From Telopea speciosissima (Eukaryota; Streptophyta; Magnoliopsida; Proteales; Proteaceae), in contig NC_057916.1 in NCBI RefSeq assembly GCF_018873765.1, positions 13,451,501 through 13,515,500 of the forward strand: a stretch of 64,000 bases of DNA. Direction: 5' to 3'. The notes under the pieces were generated by a model. It saw nothing but the letters and a program-made list of their open reading frames with translations. It had not been told where the DNA came from and ran no database searches. The translations under genes were made by a program, and so were the position numbers. Positions 1-13,400 of the stretch are shown here, piece by piece. Numbering within the stretch: position 1 is the first letter of the stretch; the number at the start of each line of letters is the position of its first letter.

Positions 1-1488
1 AGCCTTCCTGAGATAAGCACTAGCTGCAGCCCTGAAAAAGCCTCAATATATTAAGAAACAGAAATGGGATAGCATGGATGTGGTGTGTAGAAAAGAGAAA
101 AAAAGCAGTTGAGTTTCTCCTGCACTCAGATATGGTTGGTCAAATGGCAACCAAAAGAATATCACAAAAGAATGTGTCAACTCAAGTTACTCAACTGGCT
201 TTCGTACTAGATGTCCTCACCCAAATGGGATTGGAGATTGATTATGTCAAAAATCAAGTGATTTTTGTATTCACATGATAAATCAAAGATCAAGTGGTTT
301 ATCATTACAGTGGTTATGAACATGGGAAAGTGACGGTGCACATGCCCACCCAAGAACAAATGCCAATTTACAACTGCGACATGGCACCTTCCCCATAAAC
401 CAAAAGTTGGTGCACAATACAGAATTTTTTACGGTTAGTTTTCAAGCCAAACAGAATTTATTATTTTGCATAATAGAGCTTTAAAAAACGATTGAAAATA
501 AAGAACGAGATGGCTGAAATTACAAAACCAAAATCAGAATGAGGAAGAAAGAGAAATCATGATGTAAGTCCATTATTCTTTGCACTGCTCGTCCGATCTC
601 ATCTACTTTCAAATTCGTGTAGAAGTTGGTAATTCTACTTTCTAATAGAGCCGTGAGTTCCGCAGCTCTGAGAGAGAATTCTATAATTCACAAATTGGAT
701 ATTTTCAAGGGAGAAATCCGCTTTACTAATTGACTAAGAAAACGAACTTTTCAGACGTCCAGTACAAGGTGAGTCCATATGATTGAGTTGGACCATCAAA
801 TTGGACATATGACCAATCTAAAAGTTCAGCCTAGGCACATCATCCCTCCACGAGACCTAAAACCAGGTGACAATGTGACACGTAGGAGAGTCCACGATTA
901 CAAAAGTAGTTCAACTATGACCTTACTTCCCAAAATATTCCTTGCGTCTTGTGTGTGCACAAAATATGTTGATTGGGATATTTACGGAAGCAATGAATTT
1001 TTTAGACGAAGCATCACTAGAGACTGGACTCTTAAACAACACCAAAAGGAGTTACTTGCTGTCAATATATTATTTTGAGGTATTCCTCATGGTCTGGTAT
1101 CTTTCTTGTGGCTGACATCACCCAGTGCCAGTACATTTGTAATTGAGTGACATGGTGAAAAGCTTGTCAAAATGACATAAATTTGCCTTCTACATGGTAA
1201 GTCAAACCCGATACCACCTTGGAAGTCATGCGTAAATCTAAAATGGTCTTTTTTCTGTCCAAAGGGTTGACACAACCTCCTAAAGAGGCTGGCTTTAACT
1301 GACTTGGGATCTTGCATTTAATGGTTAGCTCATCTGTCAATTTTGGGAGACAGATTAATAGGATTTCATGAAATATCTTAGTAAAGTAGCAAAATTTGAC
1401 CTGTTTAGATCTGATTTCCTACATGAACCCTCTCGGGAGAAACCTGTCCAGAACTTTGGTCTTGAGAGAACATATGCCCAAGGCTCAC
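1..1488 (-). other. Last intron of the ArgJ gene (3' end of gene off window)
   Basis: Exon 15 of ArgJ ends at 1489 in a clean GT donor, with an Arg codon split 2+1. The remaining conserved ~42-residue C-terminus of the family is not encoded on either strand down to position 1. I read this stretch as the beginning of the last intron. No other gene, repeat or RNA gene is recognisable here. Confidence 0.6.
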
Positions 1489-4400
1489 CTGTCAAATGGA
1501 AGTGGCTGCCCGCCATCCATGAGCAGAATATCTCCAAGTGAAATTCGAATCTCCTTTGGATTTACAGTAGTCCCTGCTTGATGATAGCCCTGGCCAATAG
1601 CACAAGCAATCCGTCCCCAGTTTGGATCTCTGCCATATACAGCAGCCTGAAGAGGATATTTGAAAAGAGTAATTACACTGCAACGACATAAAACGCACAA
1701 CAAAGATGCTATACATTTAAGAGCTCATGCCTTGACAAGTGAAGAGGATGCCACTGAGCGAGCTATCTTCGCTGCTTCAGCCTCACTAGTGGCACCAGTA
1801 ACAGTGACCTGCACATTTTTCACAGAATTACTTTAAAATATTACACATCTTCCTGGGATCAAATATGATAATCTTAGGTTCTATATCCTTTCTGAACCTA
1901 ACATTGTTTCATGAATGTTGTCCATCTACATCCCTAGCTGGACAAAGCAATTAGTGGACCATCTCAACTAGATGAAAATGGTAGAACTTACAAAAGTTCG
2001 GTTAGCAGGTAGGCATAAGCTGTTCCTAAATCCCTAACTGTGACTTATACAAGGTGATCTACTGATTTGAGCTTGTTGGAATTGAGGAACTGAGAGGCTA
2101 CATGATCTATGATGGTAAGATTTAATTCACTTCAGATGGTGGACATCCTAAATAGCATGTGGAAGAGAAGTCCCCTACAACAATAAGACCAACTCCTCCC
2201 ATAGAAAGAAAAGCTTAAAAGATGCAAATAATTTCTTCCATGTAGACTTCAATATGTCTTCCACTATTTCTTAAAACTACTCCCAAAAATATGATGTGAC
2301 ATAGACATTTAATAAAGGAATGTCTAAAGCACAATTAGAAGTTTTCATCATTATACAAAACCTCGATTAGGCATGTAGCTCCTTCTCCATCCCATGCTAT
2401 TGATTTTGCAAGACCCTGCATTACCTGCAAAAAGGAATATTGATTTAAATAAGTATGTATGATTAGCTTCAGGGAGTGATCAGAATCATTGTCATTATCA
2501 TCACTTTACCAACTAGATGCGTTTAGCTACATGAATCCTATTGCCAATGTATCTAAAAAAGAACCAAATCCTACAGAAATCTTTCGAATGTTTCCAATTT
2601 GAAGTTAATCCTTGAAATAACAGCCAAGTCAAAACAGAGACATACTACTCACAAAAAAAGAAGCTGTAATGTTAGTTCTCCCTGCTTTCTTTGGGTTATG
2701 AAGAATGAAGAAAAGAAGAATTATTCGTAAAATAAATCATGTAAAATGTGTAGCTTTTGTAGGAAGACAAAAATTGAGAGGATGTAAGACACCATTCAGA
2801 TTCCGCCCCCCCTCGGAAGAAGGGTAATTTATTTGCATAGAACTATGCTGCAGAAGGAGTTGCAGGAGAAACAGAACTCACTGCATCAAGGCATGCTTGA
2901 AGTTGTTTTGCCTCATGACTCTCCAAAGAAGAAATTCTGCTTGATCCTGATACTCCGCTAGCCAAAGCTATAACAGTATCATTGGTACTAGTGTCTCCAT
3001 CTACCTGCAGCAACTCCATACCCGAACCAGGTTTAGGCCAGAACCAAAGCTATAAACCTGTAACATCTTAATTACTCAGAAGAAGTCAAATGCGGAAGAT
3101 AACTACAAGCATGGCCTTCCTCATCAATGCTGAAATGCATATTTAGCCACTAGCCAAATGATCAATGTGCATTTACATAGAGTATGGAAGGAATTAAAAA
3201 ATGACCAACAACTAACCATTTACATTCATATTCTTGATTATAGCTGAATATGTATGTAACAGTATAAAGATTTAATAACCAGAAACTAGAAAGATAGGGA
3301 GAAGAGAATGGAGAGAAAGAATTCGGGAAAACTGTACGGTGGAGAGTATAATCTCACACCGTACCAACAACTTTATTTATAAGGAAAAAGTAATAACAAT
3401 TACAATACGAATGAAAGACATGAGTAGGACTACTCCTAAAGTCTAAACACAGTAGACACCTAGTTTCTATAGGAAACTGAAACATAGCATCAATAGGACA
3501 GAACAACTATAAAAATTAAAACCTAAAATAGACTATCACCTCACAGTGTAACTCCCATGGACCTCCACACGGTATACAATACTCTTAACAATGTATATTA
3601 CATATGCATATCTCTGATGTATCTGAATGAGACCCTATATTGAGCTATGACTGCAAGTCAAATGCAATTCTCCAGTGTAACCACTTCCAATCAAATATCC
3701 AAGTGATGCCAATAAATCACATAAATGGGCTTATTTATTAGAAATAATCTTTGAGTTGGGTTATATACGTGTTAGGCCTTTGGTCAAATGGGTTTTCATT
3801 ATAATAAACCACTTTAATGAGCCTAAATCATGGGTAGGAGGTATGAATACGGGATTATTTATTAGTTTAGTTCGAGTGTTTTATTTCATTAAGTAATTGT
3901 TATTTCCTTGGTTATTAAGGAATAAGGATAGCGTCTTGCATAAATAGAATTCCTCTTCCTGCGTTGGATAGAGTTTTAATCATGTGGGAAACCTATTCTA
4001 AGTAATTAAGATAGAGCTTTTAGTCAGATCCCTTCAGCAGATTTGGAATTCCATTCTCTTTGATGTCAGATCAAAGCAAGCTAGGACTCCTTCCCGGTAC
4101 GCTGATACCCCTAGAAATAGGCTATTGTAGATTCTTGGGGTCTTTCCCCTTCTATTTTACAAACCCATGCCTCCCCCAGTACTGGCTGGGCTTTGCAAGT
4201 TGTGTTGTTTGTTCCTCTCCCCCCCCCCCCCTCTTCTTGGGGAGTCCCTGTATTTCTCTTCTTTTGGTAATGAATTTTTTATTCAACCCAAAAAAAAAAA
4301 AGAGTTTTAGTTATGAGGGACCTCCATTATTATTATGGATAGAGTTTCCTATTTCTTTCTTTCCTATTGTAAGTACACTTATAGTTTCTATTTAAAAGGA

Positions 4401-7400
4401 TGTAAGGCCATAGAGCCCTCCCTCCATAGATTTGATGAATAAAGAGATGGTTTTTGCTGTTCATTCTATGTGATTCAGATTCTGGTTGTGTGACTCAAGC
4501 ATCCTATTGGTGAAACTCCTATACCGCTGGTGGGATTCCAGCAAGGCCAGGTGGAAATTCTGGTCATACCTTCTCTTCTTAAACTTTGTTTCCCATTGAT
4601 AAATTCTGCAACTCAGGTAGGTCAGTTCTTACTTCTGCATATTCTATAATTTTGGAAAATCTCAGTTTCTTACCCGTTGTTTCTGCTATTTCAATTCTAA
4701 TTCATCAGGATGCTACTCTGAAACTTTCTATGGTCTTAAATTTTTAATCTGACATCAGATCATCAGGTCCCTATTGCTACTAGGATTGTTGGTTATTTCA
4801 GATTTGTTCCCAGATATTCAGTTTCCATCAATAGATTACGTTTGCATCATATCTCAGATTTTTGTTCAGCTTCTACTCTAAACTCTCCCAACTGTTGTTA
4901 CTTAATCTGAGTAAGTATGCTTTCTGGTCTCAAACCACCCCAGTTACTGATATTGATTCATGGTTTGAGAAGTTATATTCCAAGTAGGAATTTTCTGTAA
5001 CTTTGAATCAGGACCATTGGATGGTCTTCAAATTTTAATATTGTGTTTAGAGTGCTTGACCAGTTTTTAGACCATATCTGATTCTTTGATTTCAAGCTAC
5101 TTGTTAAAATATGTAATTAGGTGTTATTATACCTGATAGGGGTATATTTGATATTTTTTTTTCTTTTCTCCTCCTAGCCGATCTATTTAGTATTCCTAAT
5201 TAGAATCGGCTAGGGGATCTTTCCTAGTTCTACTCTGATTATTGTAATTCTTCTTAATATAAATAAAAGGGCTTGGTGATCTCTAAGAATCACTCAAGCA
5301 TTCAGTTCTACAGGGCTTCTAACATGGTATTAGAGCTAAATCTAATCTAAGAAGAAGTTCTCAAGGTTTTTTCTGTTTTTTTTTCTCTTTCCCCCTCCCA
5401 CGGTTTCTGGTTTCTCCCTTCTCCACCACTCTCGGCTCCTCTCTCTCACTTAGGGCAGCACCTATGAGGTGATCTAATGAAGATTTAGATGCTGCCCTCA
5501 AATTCACCTCATTGAAGACTGAAGATTACTGGTGTGGGCTACTGCCGGCAGGTTCCCTCCACCATTGGAGATCGAGTTCTTCCCACAAAGCTGAAGATCG
5601 ATTTCTGTTTTTTTCTAGAGATTGGTTCCTACTATTCTTGGTACACACCCCTTCTTGTTTGAAGACTGCAGTGTTGGATCAAGCCAAGACAGATTCAGCT
5701 CCTTGATTTTCTCTCCTAACAGTTTTTTGGCCTAATTTTTGCTAAAATTAGGGCTTCTTATTGGCTCATCAGAATCAGCTCATATTTTGAGGACTTGTTC
5801 TCCACTACAAGAGGGAAACTTGACCTCAGTTTCAGCCTAGTTTGACGGCTGGAATTTCTGCAAACTCAAAACCCAGTACTCTGCTCGATTCTAGTAACTG
5901 CCTTGCTAGGGTTTTTTATTTTCTCATCAGAAGTTGCTGATCTTTTGAAGACTTATTGTTCACTACCAGGGGAACTTTCGATCCAAATTTGAGCCTTTTC
6001 TAACGGCTAAATTTTTGGGAATTTCAAAACCCATCTGTTATACACTTTGGACATCATGTCAGATCTTACTTCAGCTGACTCAGATGGATCCACTCGTTCG
6101 GAGTACCTTCCTTTTGCTTCTCCCACTAAATTAGATGGGACTAATCACCTGATGTGATCTAAATCTACTTACCATTGCTGGCCGTGGTTACATAGGACAC
6201 CTTACAGGCAGCCTCGTGAAACCTGTTGAAGAGGGGTCTGCACAGGATCGATGGTTGTCTCATGACTCTATGGTAATGTCAAATCTTCTCCACTCTATGC
6301 ATTCTTCCATTGCACCTGGTTATCTTCTCCTAGACACTGCTGCTCAAATATGAAAAGCTGCCAAGGAAACCTATTCCCAAATAGGGAATGATGCACAGGT
6401 ATATGAATTACGAAAGAAAATTCATGAGACTAAACATAATGAGTTGACTGTCTGTCAATATTATGCTGAACTTCGTAAGTGTTGGCAAGAACTTGATCAT
6501 TACTCGGATTATCAGCCCACCTCTGCTACTGATATTGCTGCCTATAGAAAACATGTTGACAAGATCTGAGTTTATGACTTTTTGGCTGGTCTCAATGTTT
6601 AACATGATCCAATCAGAGTACAAATTCTCAGTAAGGGTCCCTTTCCTACACTGGAACAATCATATGTACTGGTTAACATTGAAGACCGACGTCGTTCAGC
6701 TATGCTCCATTCTGCCCCTACTAATCGATCAACTTTACAAACTGGGGCTAGTTTGAACTCTACTACTACTGACACATCCAAAGCTGAAAAAGCAGTTGTT
6801 AAATGTGAACATTGTGGCAAGTTGTGGCATACTAAGACCACCTGTTGGAAGATACATGGGAAGCCGGCTGATATTGAAGAACAAAGAAAAAAGAAAAAAG
6901 GGTAGTGGCAACAAGGGCCGTGGTCAACCTACTGCCAAGGCAAATCAAGCTGAGACTACTACCACACCTACTACAGACACTGGTCTTTCCAAGGAGGAAC
7001 TTCAAGCTTTCCGTCGGATGATAAAGGCCTCTTTTGCCTCTGCTGCCCAGACTTCTACACCTGCTGCCTCTTCTGATTCACTTTCTAACTTTGCTTCGGG
7101 TATTTCTGTTGGTAGTCAGTGTGCATCGGCAGTCTCCAGTCCATGGATCATTGACTCCAGTGCTACTGACCATATGACAGGTTCTCCTACTCTTTTTATC
7201 AGTATATTCCTTCTTCTGGAAAGGATACAGTCCACGTTGCAAATGCATCTCTTTCTTCCATCTTTGGGAAGGGATCTATTTGTTGTTCTCCTAGTCTTAC
7301 CCTAAAAAATGTTTTACATGTTCCTTCCTTTTCTACTAATTTATTATCCATTAGTAGTCTAACAAAGGATCTCAATTATAAAGTAACCTTTTTTTCCCTC

Positions 7401-10400
7401 TCATTGTGTCTTACAAGATCTGATGATAGGGAAGACGATTGGGGTCGGTAAAGTGCATGGTGGTATTCACTTGTTGGATGGTAGTTTGCAGCCCTCCAAT
7501 ACTATTCCATCTCACACCCATCAATTAAATTTTGTCTCTTCTGACCTATATCAGTGGCACCGTAGATTAGGGCACCCTTCCATTAGGACTTTATCTCATT
7601 TGTTTCCAAATTTAGTTAAAAATTGTAATTCGGATGAGTTTTTTTGTGAAGCCTGTATTCTGGCTAAACAAACTTGATCCATTATCCTTCAATAAATAAA
7701 AGAAGTGATTCTCCTTTTCATATTGTCCATTCTGATGTACGGAGATCTACTCGAAAAGCCTCTATTTTTGGCCACCGATGGTTTGTAACTTTTATTGACT
7801 GCCATAGTCGTACCACTTGGGTGTATCTGATGAAACAAAAAAATGAGGTGTTTCATTGTTTTCAGCTCTTCCACAACCTGGTCAACACTCAGTTCAACGC
7901 CACTCTCAAGATTCTTCATAATGATAATGGCAAAGAATACATGGACGGGCCCTTTCAAACCTATTTGGCTGATCATGAAATTCTTCACCAAACCAGTGAC
8001 ACACCACCCCAAAATGGTGTGTCTGAAAGAAAAAATCGACATCACTTTGAAATGGCCCGTGCCTTGATGTTTGACCGCCATGTCCCCCTCAGTACTAGAG
8101 TGATGTCGTGCTTACTCCTGCCTATTTAATCAATCAGCTACCTACTCAAGTTCTGTTTTCCAGTGCTCCAGTTGATGTCCTTTAGGGTTCTTCCTCCTTC
8201 CCTCCATGGTTTTCGGTTGCGTGTGTTATACTCGCAACCATCACCCACATGGGAAGTTGGATCCGCGTGGTCTCTAGTGTATTTTTTTGGGTTATTTTGC
8301 CACTCAAAAAGGGTACAAGTGCTATCATCCTCTTACTCGCCGTACACTTGTCTCCATGGATGTTGTTTTTCATGAGTCTTCTCCATAATATTTGTCATCA
8401 CCTCTTCAGGGGGAGTTTCAAGCTTGTGAAGATGCGCCGAATACTTTACCCTCATTACCACCTGCAAATAATCCACCTACTGTACCAGCTGTACCTGCTG
8501 TCCAATCTGTTCCTACCCTAGGAAGACCTCCTTCGGATGAAGTTTAGGGGGAGCAGCCTAGCCCTGGCTCTGTTAGAAGAGAGGTTAAAAAATTCAGCAA
8601 AAAATTCAGGGAAAACTTGATAGACCAGATCTTCGTGATTTCACTCGGGCTACTAAAAAGCAAGTTGGCACCACCAATCCCAAGACAACTTTACCTATCC
8701 CATCGGAGTCTCCTGCACCAGAGCCTACTAGTCAGGCTGGTAAGTCTCCTTCGTGTTGGAAAGCTTTCCAACAAGTCCAAGATTGCTTAAATCTGATTTA
8801 TATTGAAGGAGTTATGTACCGGTCAAACTTAATTTGGTGTGCGCGAATGTTGTCAAAATCGCTCTGAACGAAAATATTTTTTGGGACATCAAAACAAATG
8901 AATATTTTACCGCACTTTCGCTTCTTAGCAATGTTTTACCATATTAAGATTTATGAAATTTTTAGATTTGAGAAAAAACCCAACATTCAAAAGTTGAAAA
9001 TTGCACCTACTGTCGAAAATCCAGTTTTTATTCTTAAACTGGGGGGTTGACTTTTTTTCCTTTTGGAATTTAATTTTTTTTAACTATTTTTATTGGATTC
9101 AAATAGGGGGGTATTTGCTTATTTATGAATAATATCTTAAGTAATTTACTTAAATGATATTAGGCATAAATAAGTGTTTGTCTTGGTTTCTGGCATAAAT
9201 AAGTGTTTGTATTACCAAGGTTTGCATAGATAGATGTCTGTATACCAAGATTTCCCACCGAGATGTCACCCAGATCTCGAGATTTGGCACTCATATAAAG
9301 GAGTTTGGGTCAAGATCTCGACCGAGATATTGCACTTTTAGAACTCGTATAAGATCTCGCGAGTTTTAGAACTATGAACCTAACCACAGCTAGGCTATTT
9401 GTCAATAAGAAATTTGGTGGGAATGAATTCATCTTCTAGTCTCCCTAAGTTTCTAAATTTTTGGAGCTTTGCCAGGTCTTTGACAGTGTTGCAGACTTGT
9501 TCTTTTATACTTTTAACCTAGCTAGACGTGTTTGCTTTTTTCAATAAATATATGATTGGACTACATATTGAAAATACCATCTGTACATCAAAATTCATGA
9601 GATTCTGTTAAGGACCCTAACCAAAGAGTTTGCTTCAAGAAATCAATTAATAGTGCTTATCATTGAGACTTCTGGACCCTTTACCCAGTGCTCCTCATTG
9701 CAAGAAACCTCTTTTTTTCTTTAAGAATTAAAAAGGAAAAAGAGTGGTATTCACCGTAATTTGGTTGAAACTCCGGTTTACTGCAATCTGTACCATCTTC
9801 CTCCAAATATCACTAGTTACCAGGGCATCAGTTGTTATAACCTGAAACAGTATTTATTGCTGGAACTTCATCATGAAAGTGCATTTTTTAAAGAAAAATA
9901 GAGAGAGAGAGAGGACATACACCAAGCATAGTTGCCATGTCTGGATGAATCATCCCAGACCCTTTTGCCATTCCTCCAATTCTTACTAGCTTGCCCCCAA
10001 CCTATGCAATTACCATTGTAAATTACATAACAGGTGATAGAATTAGCTATTCTTACAGCATGAAATCTAGTGAAGCAAAATACAAATCCACAATAAAAAT
10101 GCTTATAATATAATGTTACCTCTACTTTAAGTGAAGAAAAAATATGATAACTCTATCCTAATGGGGAGTAGGTTTTATGTTTTAACATGACCTTAAACAG
10201 AGTTGAATGGTGAAAAAAATCAAAATTTTTGTTTGATGCATTTCAAACTGTTACTTCATAAAACTATCGCCTATTTTTCTTTCAGAAAAATTGAAGGTGA
10301 ACTTCCTACTTTATGACAGGATAAGAAAGTGGATGGATAAAGTTTCCTTCAACCCAGATATTAAATGTATTTCAACCCAGAGGAGGTCTTTTCTTTTGTC

Positions 10401-13400
10401 TGTGCCCTTTTTTCATTTTCCTTTTTCTAAATGAGAAATGAGTTTTTTTTTTTTTTAATTACAGACAACAACTGTAAATTTAATGTAATGAAGTAGGTTA
10501 CGAAGTGAACAAAAGTTCAATCTTGGAGAGTGAGTGATCAGAACGATCTCAAAAGATATAAAGGAAAAAAAAAATAAAAATCAAGCAAACCCACTCATTG
10601 TTACTAAGAGAAAAATGCAAAATATGAAATAGAGCAAAGGCCTTGATGCAGGCACTATGCTGCTGGAAAAAGGGGCAATAAAAGCAACAATAGAAGAAAA
10701 AAAAAATTACGTACAGGACATAAACATCCAAACCCACTCATTGTTACTAAGATAAAAATGCAAAATATGAAATAGAGCAAAGCCCTTGATGCAGGCACTA
10801 TGCTGCTGGAAAAAGGGGCAATAAAAGCAACTATAGAAGGAAAAAAAATTACGTACAGGACATAAACAGCCAAACCCACTCACTGTTTAGCAAGCTTATT
10901 GGACCCTCTGTTCTGATGGTCTTCCAGTATTTTTAATATTATTTTTTTTTTTAAATTACAACAAATATCTAACTGCACTGAAGGATTGGGGGTTTATTTA
11001 TTTCTAAAAATAAACCTCTTCTTTATTGATTAAGAAGATTTTTGTTTTTGGATGGGAAAGATAAACTCAACAAGTGTTTGCTTCCGATCCCAAGCCCAGA
11101 AAAAGGAGGATGGTTGGTGTGTCAGGTTAGCAACCGACAACGAAAAAAAACCCAGCCAAAGCCTTTTACTTGGATTTTACAACCTTATATTATAAATGTC
11201 ATGCTAGTGGGTTCCCCGACAGAATAAGAGACATGCAACACTATGACTCGGAAGTAGTGAAAAGTGAGCAAGGATTGACTAGGGTAATGTAGAAGGGGTT
11301 CACAAAGAACCACTCTACAGTAGAATCGTTAATAGTTGCAGCAGATCATCAATAATGGAAGCAAATCAGAATTAGAAGGTAAACACCAAACTAGAAGGTA
11401 ACAAATGTTAGGTAATCCAGCCAGCAGTTTGGTGTAAAACTAGGATCGAATGGAGCAGGGGCTGGGTAGGTCATGTGTTCCAAATCTCAGCCAGTTCTGA
11501 TGGCTAACAAAGAAGATATGAAGGGAATCCCAAAATAGAATGTTAGGACAGATCTCCCAAACCAGTGGAATTTAGAACACCAAACATGGAATCGAGTGTA
11601 GCCCTTGATTGTGTGATTTCTGCTCTCCAAACCTCTGCAGAGTATGAGACTTGGTTGTAAAGATATTAGCACTTGAAGTTTGCTGGAAAATCTGGGCAGA
11701 AACTGAAATCGCAGGAGGACTGCAACCCTCTGTTGATGGCAGGCAGTAGCAGCAAGCCAGCAATTCACAGGGATGATTAGTGCCTGATTAGGTCTACAAG
11801 AGTGTAGCACAGTTGCAGGTTGGAGTGTCTCCGCAGCAGCAACAGCAAAGGAGACCAACTGACCGTGTAGGGTAGGAGGAGAAGAAGATAAAGGGGGATA
11901 TGGAGATTCGGCTCTCTCAGCCCTTCTGGTTTCGGCTCTCAACAGCCCTTCATGTCACACACTAGGACAGGAAACTCGCTCAAAGCAATATTCAACTTCA
12001 TTAAATCGTGGGGTGGTTGGCTCCTAAAAGCCTTATGTATAAATAGAGGGTCATAGCTTGCCTCTCAAGTCACAAAGAAATAGACATTAACTTTGACAAT
12101 GTTCTAAAATTAGAAACTAGGAAACATAAACTAAACTAAGAATTAGAAACATAGCATGACAAGGTTTCTAAAATAGAAACATAGCATGACAAGGTTTCTA
12201 AAATAGAAACAGATAACTATTAAAATAGAAACTAAACTAAACTCCTAAATCCCCACACATAGACAAAATTGACCCTTCTAAAAAAGTCTTCACACGATCT
12301 AGTCTTGGGCCCCACAGGTCTTCTAGTAGCATTCCCACCAAGGCAATATGGGGCTGTGACACTGTTCACGTGAACAGTGTTTTGGCCTCATCTTCTTCAT
12401 GTTTTGATCTACATCATAGGGTGTCAATTCTAAGCGACGTGCAGCGTCGGCGCCCGGATGCAGTAACAAGTAGGCAATGGTTCCTGCACCATGGACGGGT
12501 GCAGGTAAAGAAGCTAGTCCAAAAGCGTAGGATTAGATTAGCATCTTGAAACATTGGATCTTTAACAGGTATAAGTCTAGAATGTTAGAATTTCCTTGGG
12601 TTTCTCATGAAACCCTAAATGAATTCCTCACAGTAAACTAGAACACGAAGTAACGAAATACAGAAAAGAGAACCGATGTGCACCTTGCACCTACGTATGT
12701 TGATGAAAAGCAATTGCGAATCCACAATCAAACTTGGATAGCCGCGATGGGAATCTTCTACAGTCTCCAAATCTCCTTTGAGCTCTCTTTCTTGTGGAGA
12801 AAATTGACTGCAGGGACTCTCACCAAAAGTATTTATAATACTCCCAAACCCTAACCCACTTCCACAATGGGCCTTTCTAAAAAGTCCAAGATTGCTTAAA
12901 TCTGATTTATATTGAAGGAGTTACGTACCGGTCAAACTTAATTTGGTATGCGTGAATTCTGTTAAAATTGCTCTGAGTGAAAATATTTTTTTGGACATTA
13001 GAACAAATGAATATTTTACCGCACTTTTGGTTTTTAGCAATGTTTTACCATATTAAGATTTATGGAATTTTTAGATTTGAGAAAAACCCCAGCATTAGAA
13101 AGGTGAAAATTGCATCTACCACCGAAAATCCAGTGTTTGTTCTTGAACTGGGAGGTTGACTTTTTTTCCTTTTAGAATTTTATTTTTTTATTATTTAATT
13201 GGATTCAAATAGGGAGTATTTTCTTATTTATGAATAATATCTTAAGTAAATGAAATTAAGTAAATGAAATATAAATGATATCAAGCATAAATAAGTGTTT
13301 GTCTTGTGTCTATCCTGGTTTCCCACTAAGTGAAACTCCTATTTGGACTTTGTTTTTGCAAAATCTGATAGTGCCATTATGTTTAAATGGCCTAAAATAG

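Larger units (their letters stand above)
3005..9754 (-). other. ArgJ intron 11 (6.75 kb) filled with retroelements
   Basis: Between exons 11 and 12. It holds, from low to high coordinate, a solo LTR (3255-3590), LTR-like AT-rich sequence interrupted by a LINE 3' end (3596-5101), a truncated copia element (5102 to about 8756) and the first copy of a ~430-bp repeat (8764-9190). The sense-strand copia lies antisense to ArgJ. Confidence 0.8.

Noticed and set aside
1..1488. Terminal exon of ArgJ within the window
   Set aside because: No minus-strand match to the conserved C-terminus (K-x-A-W-G-C-D-L-S-Y type) was found.
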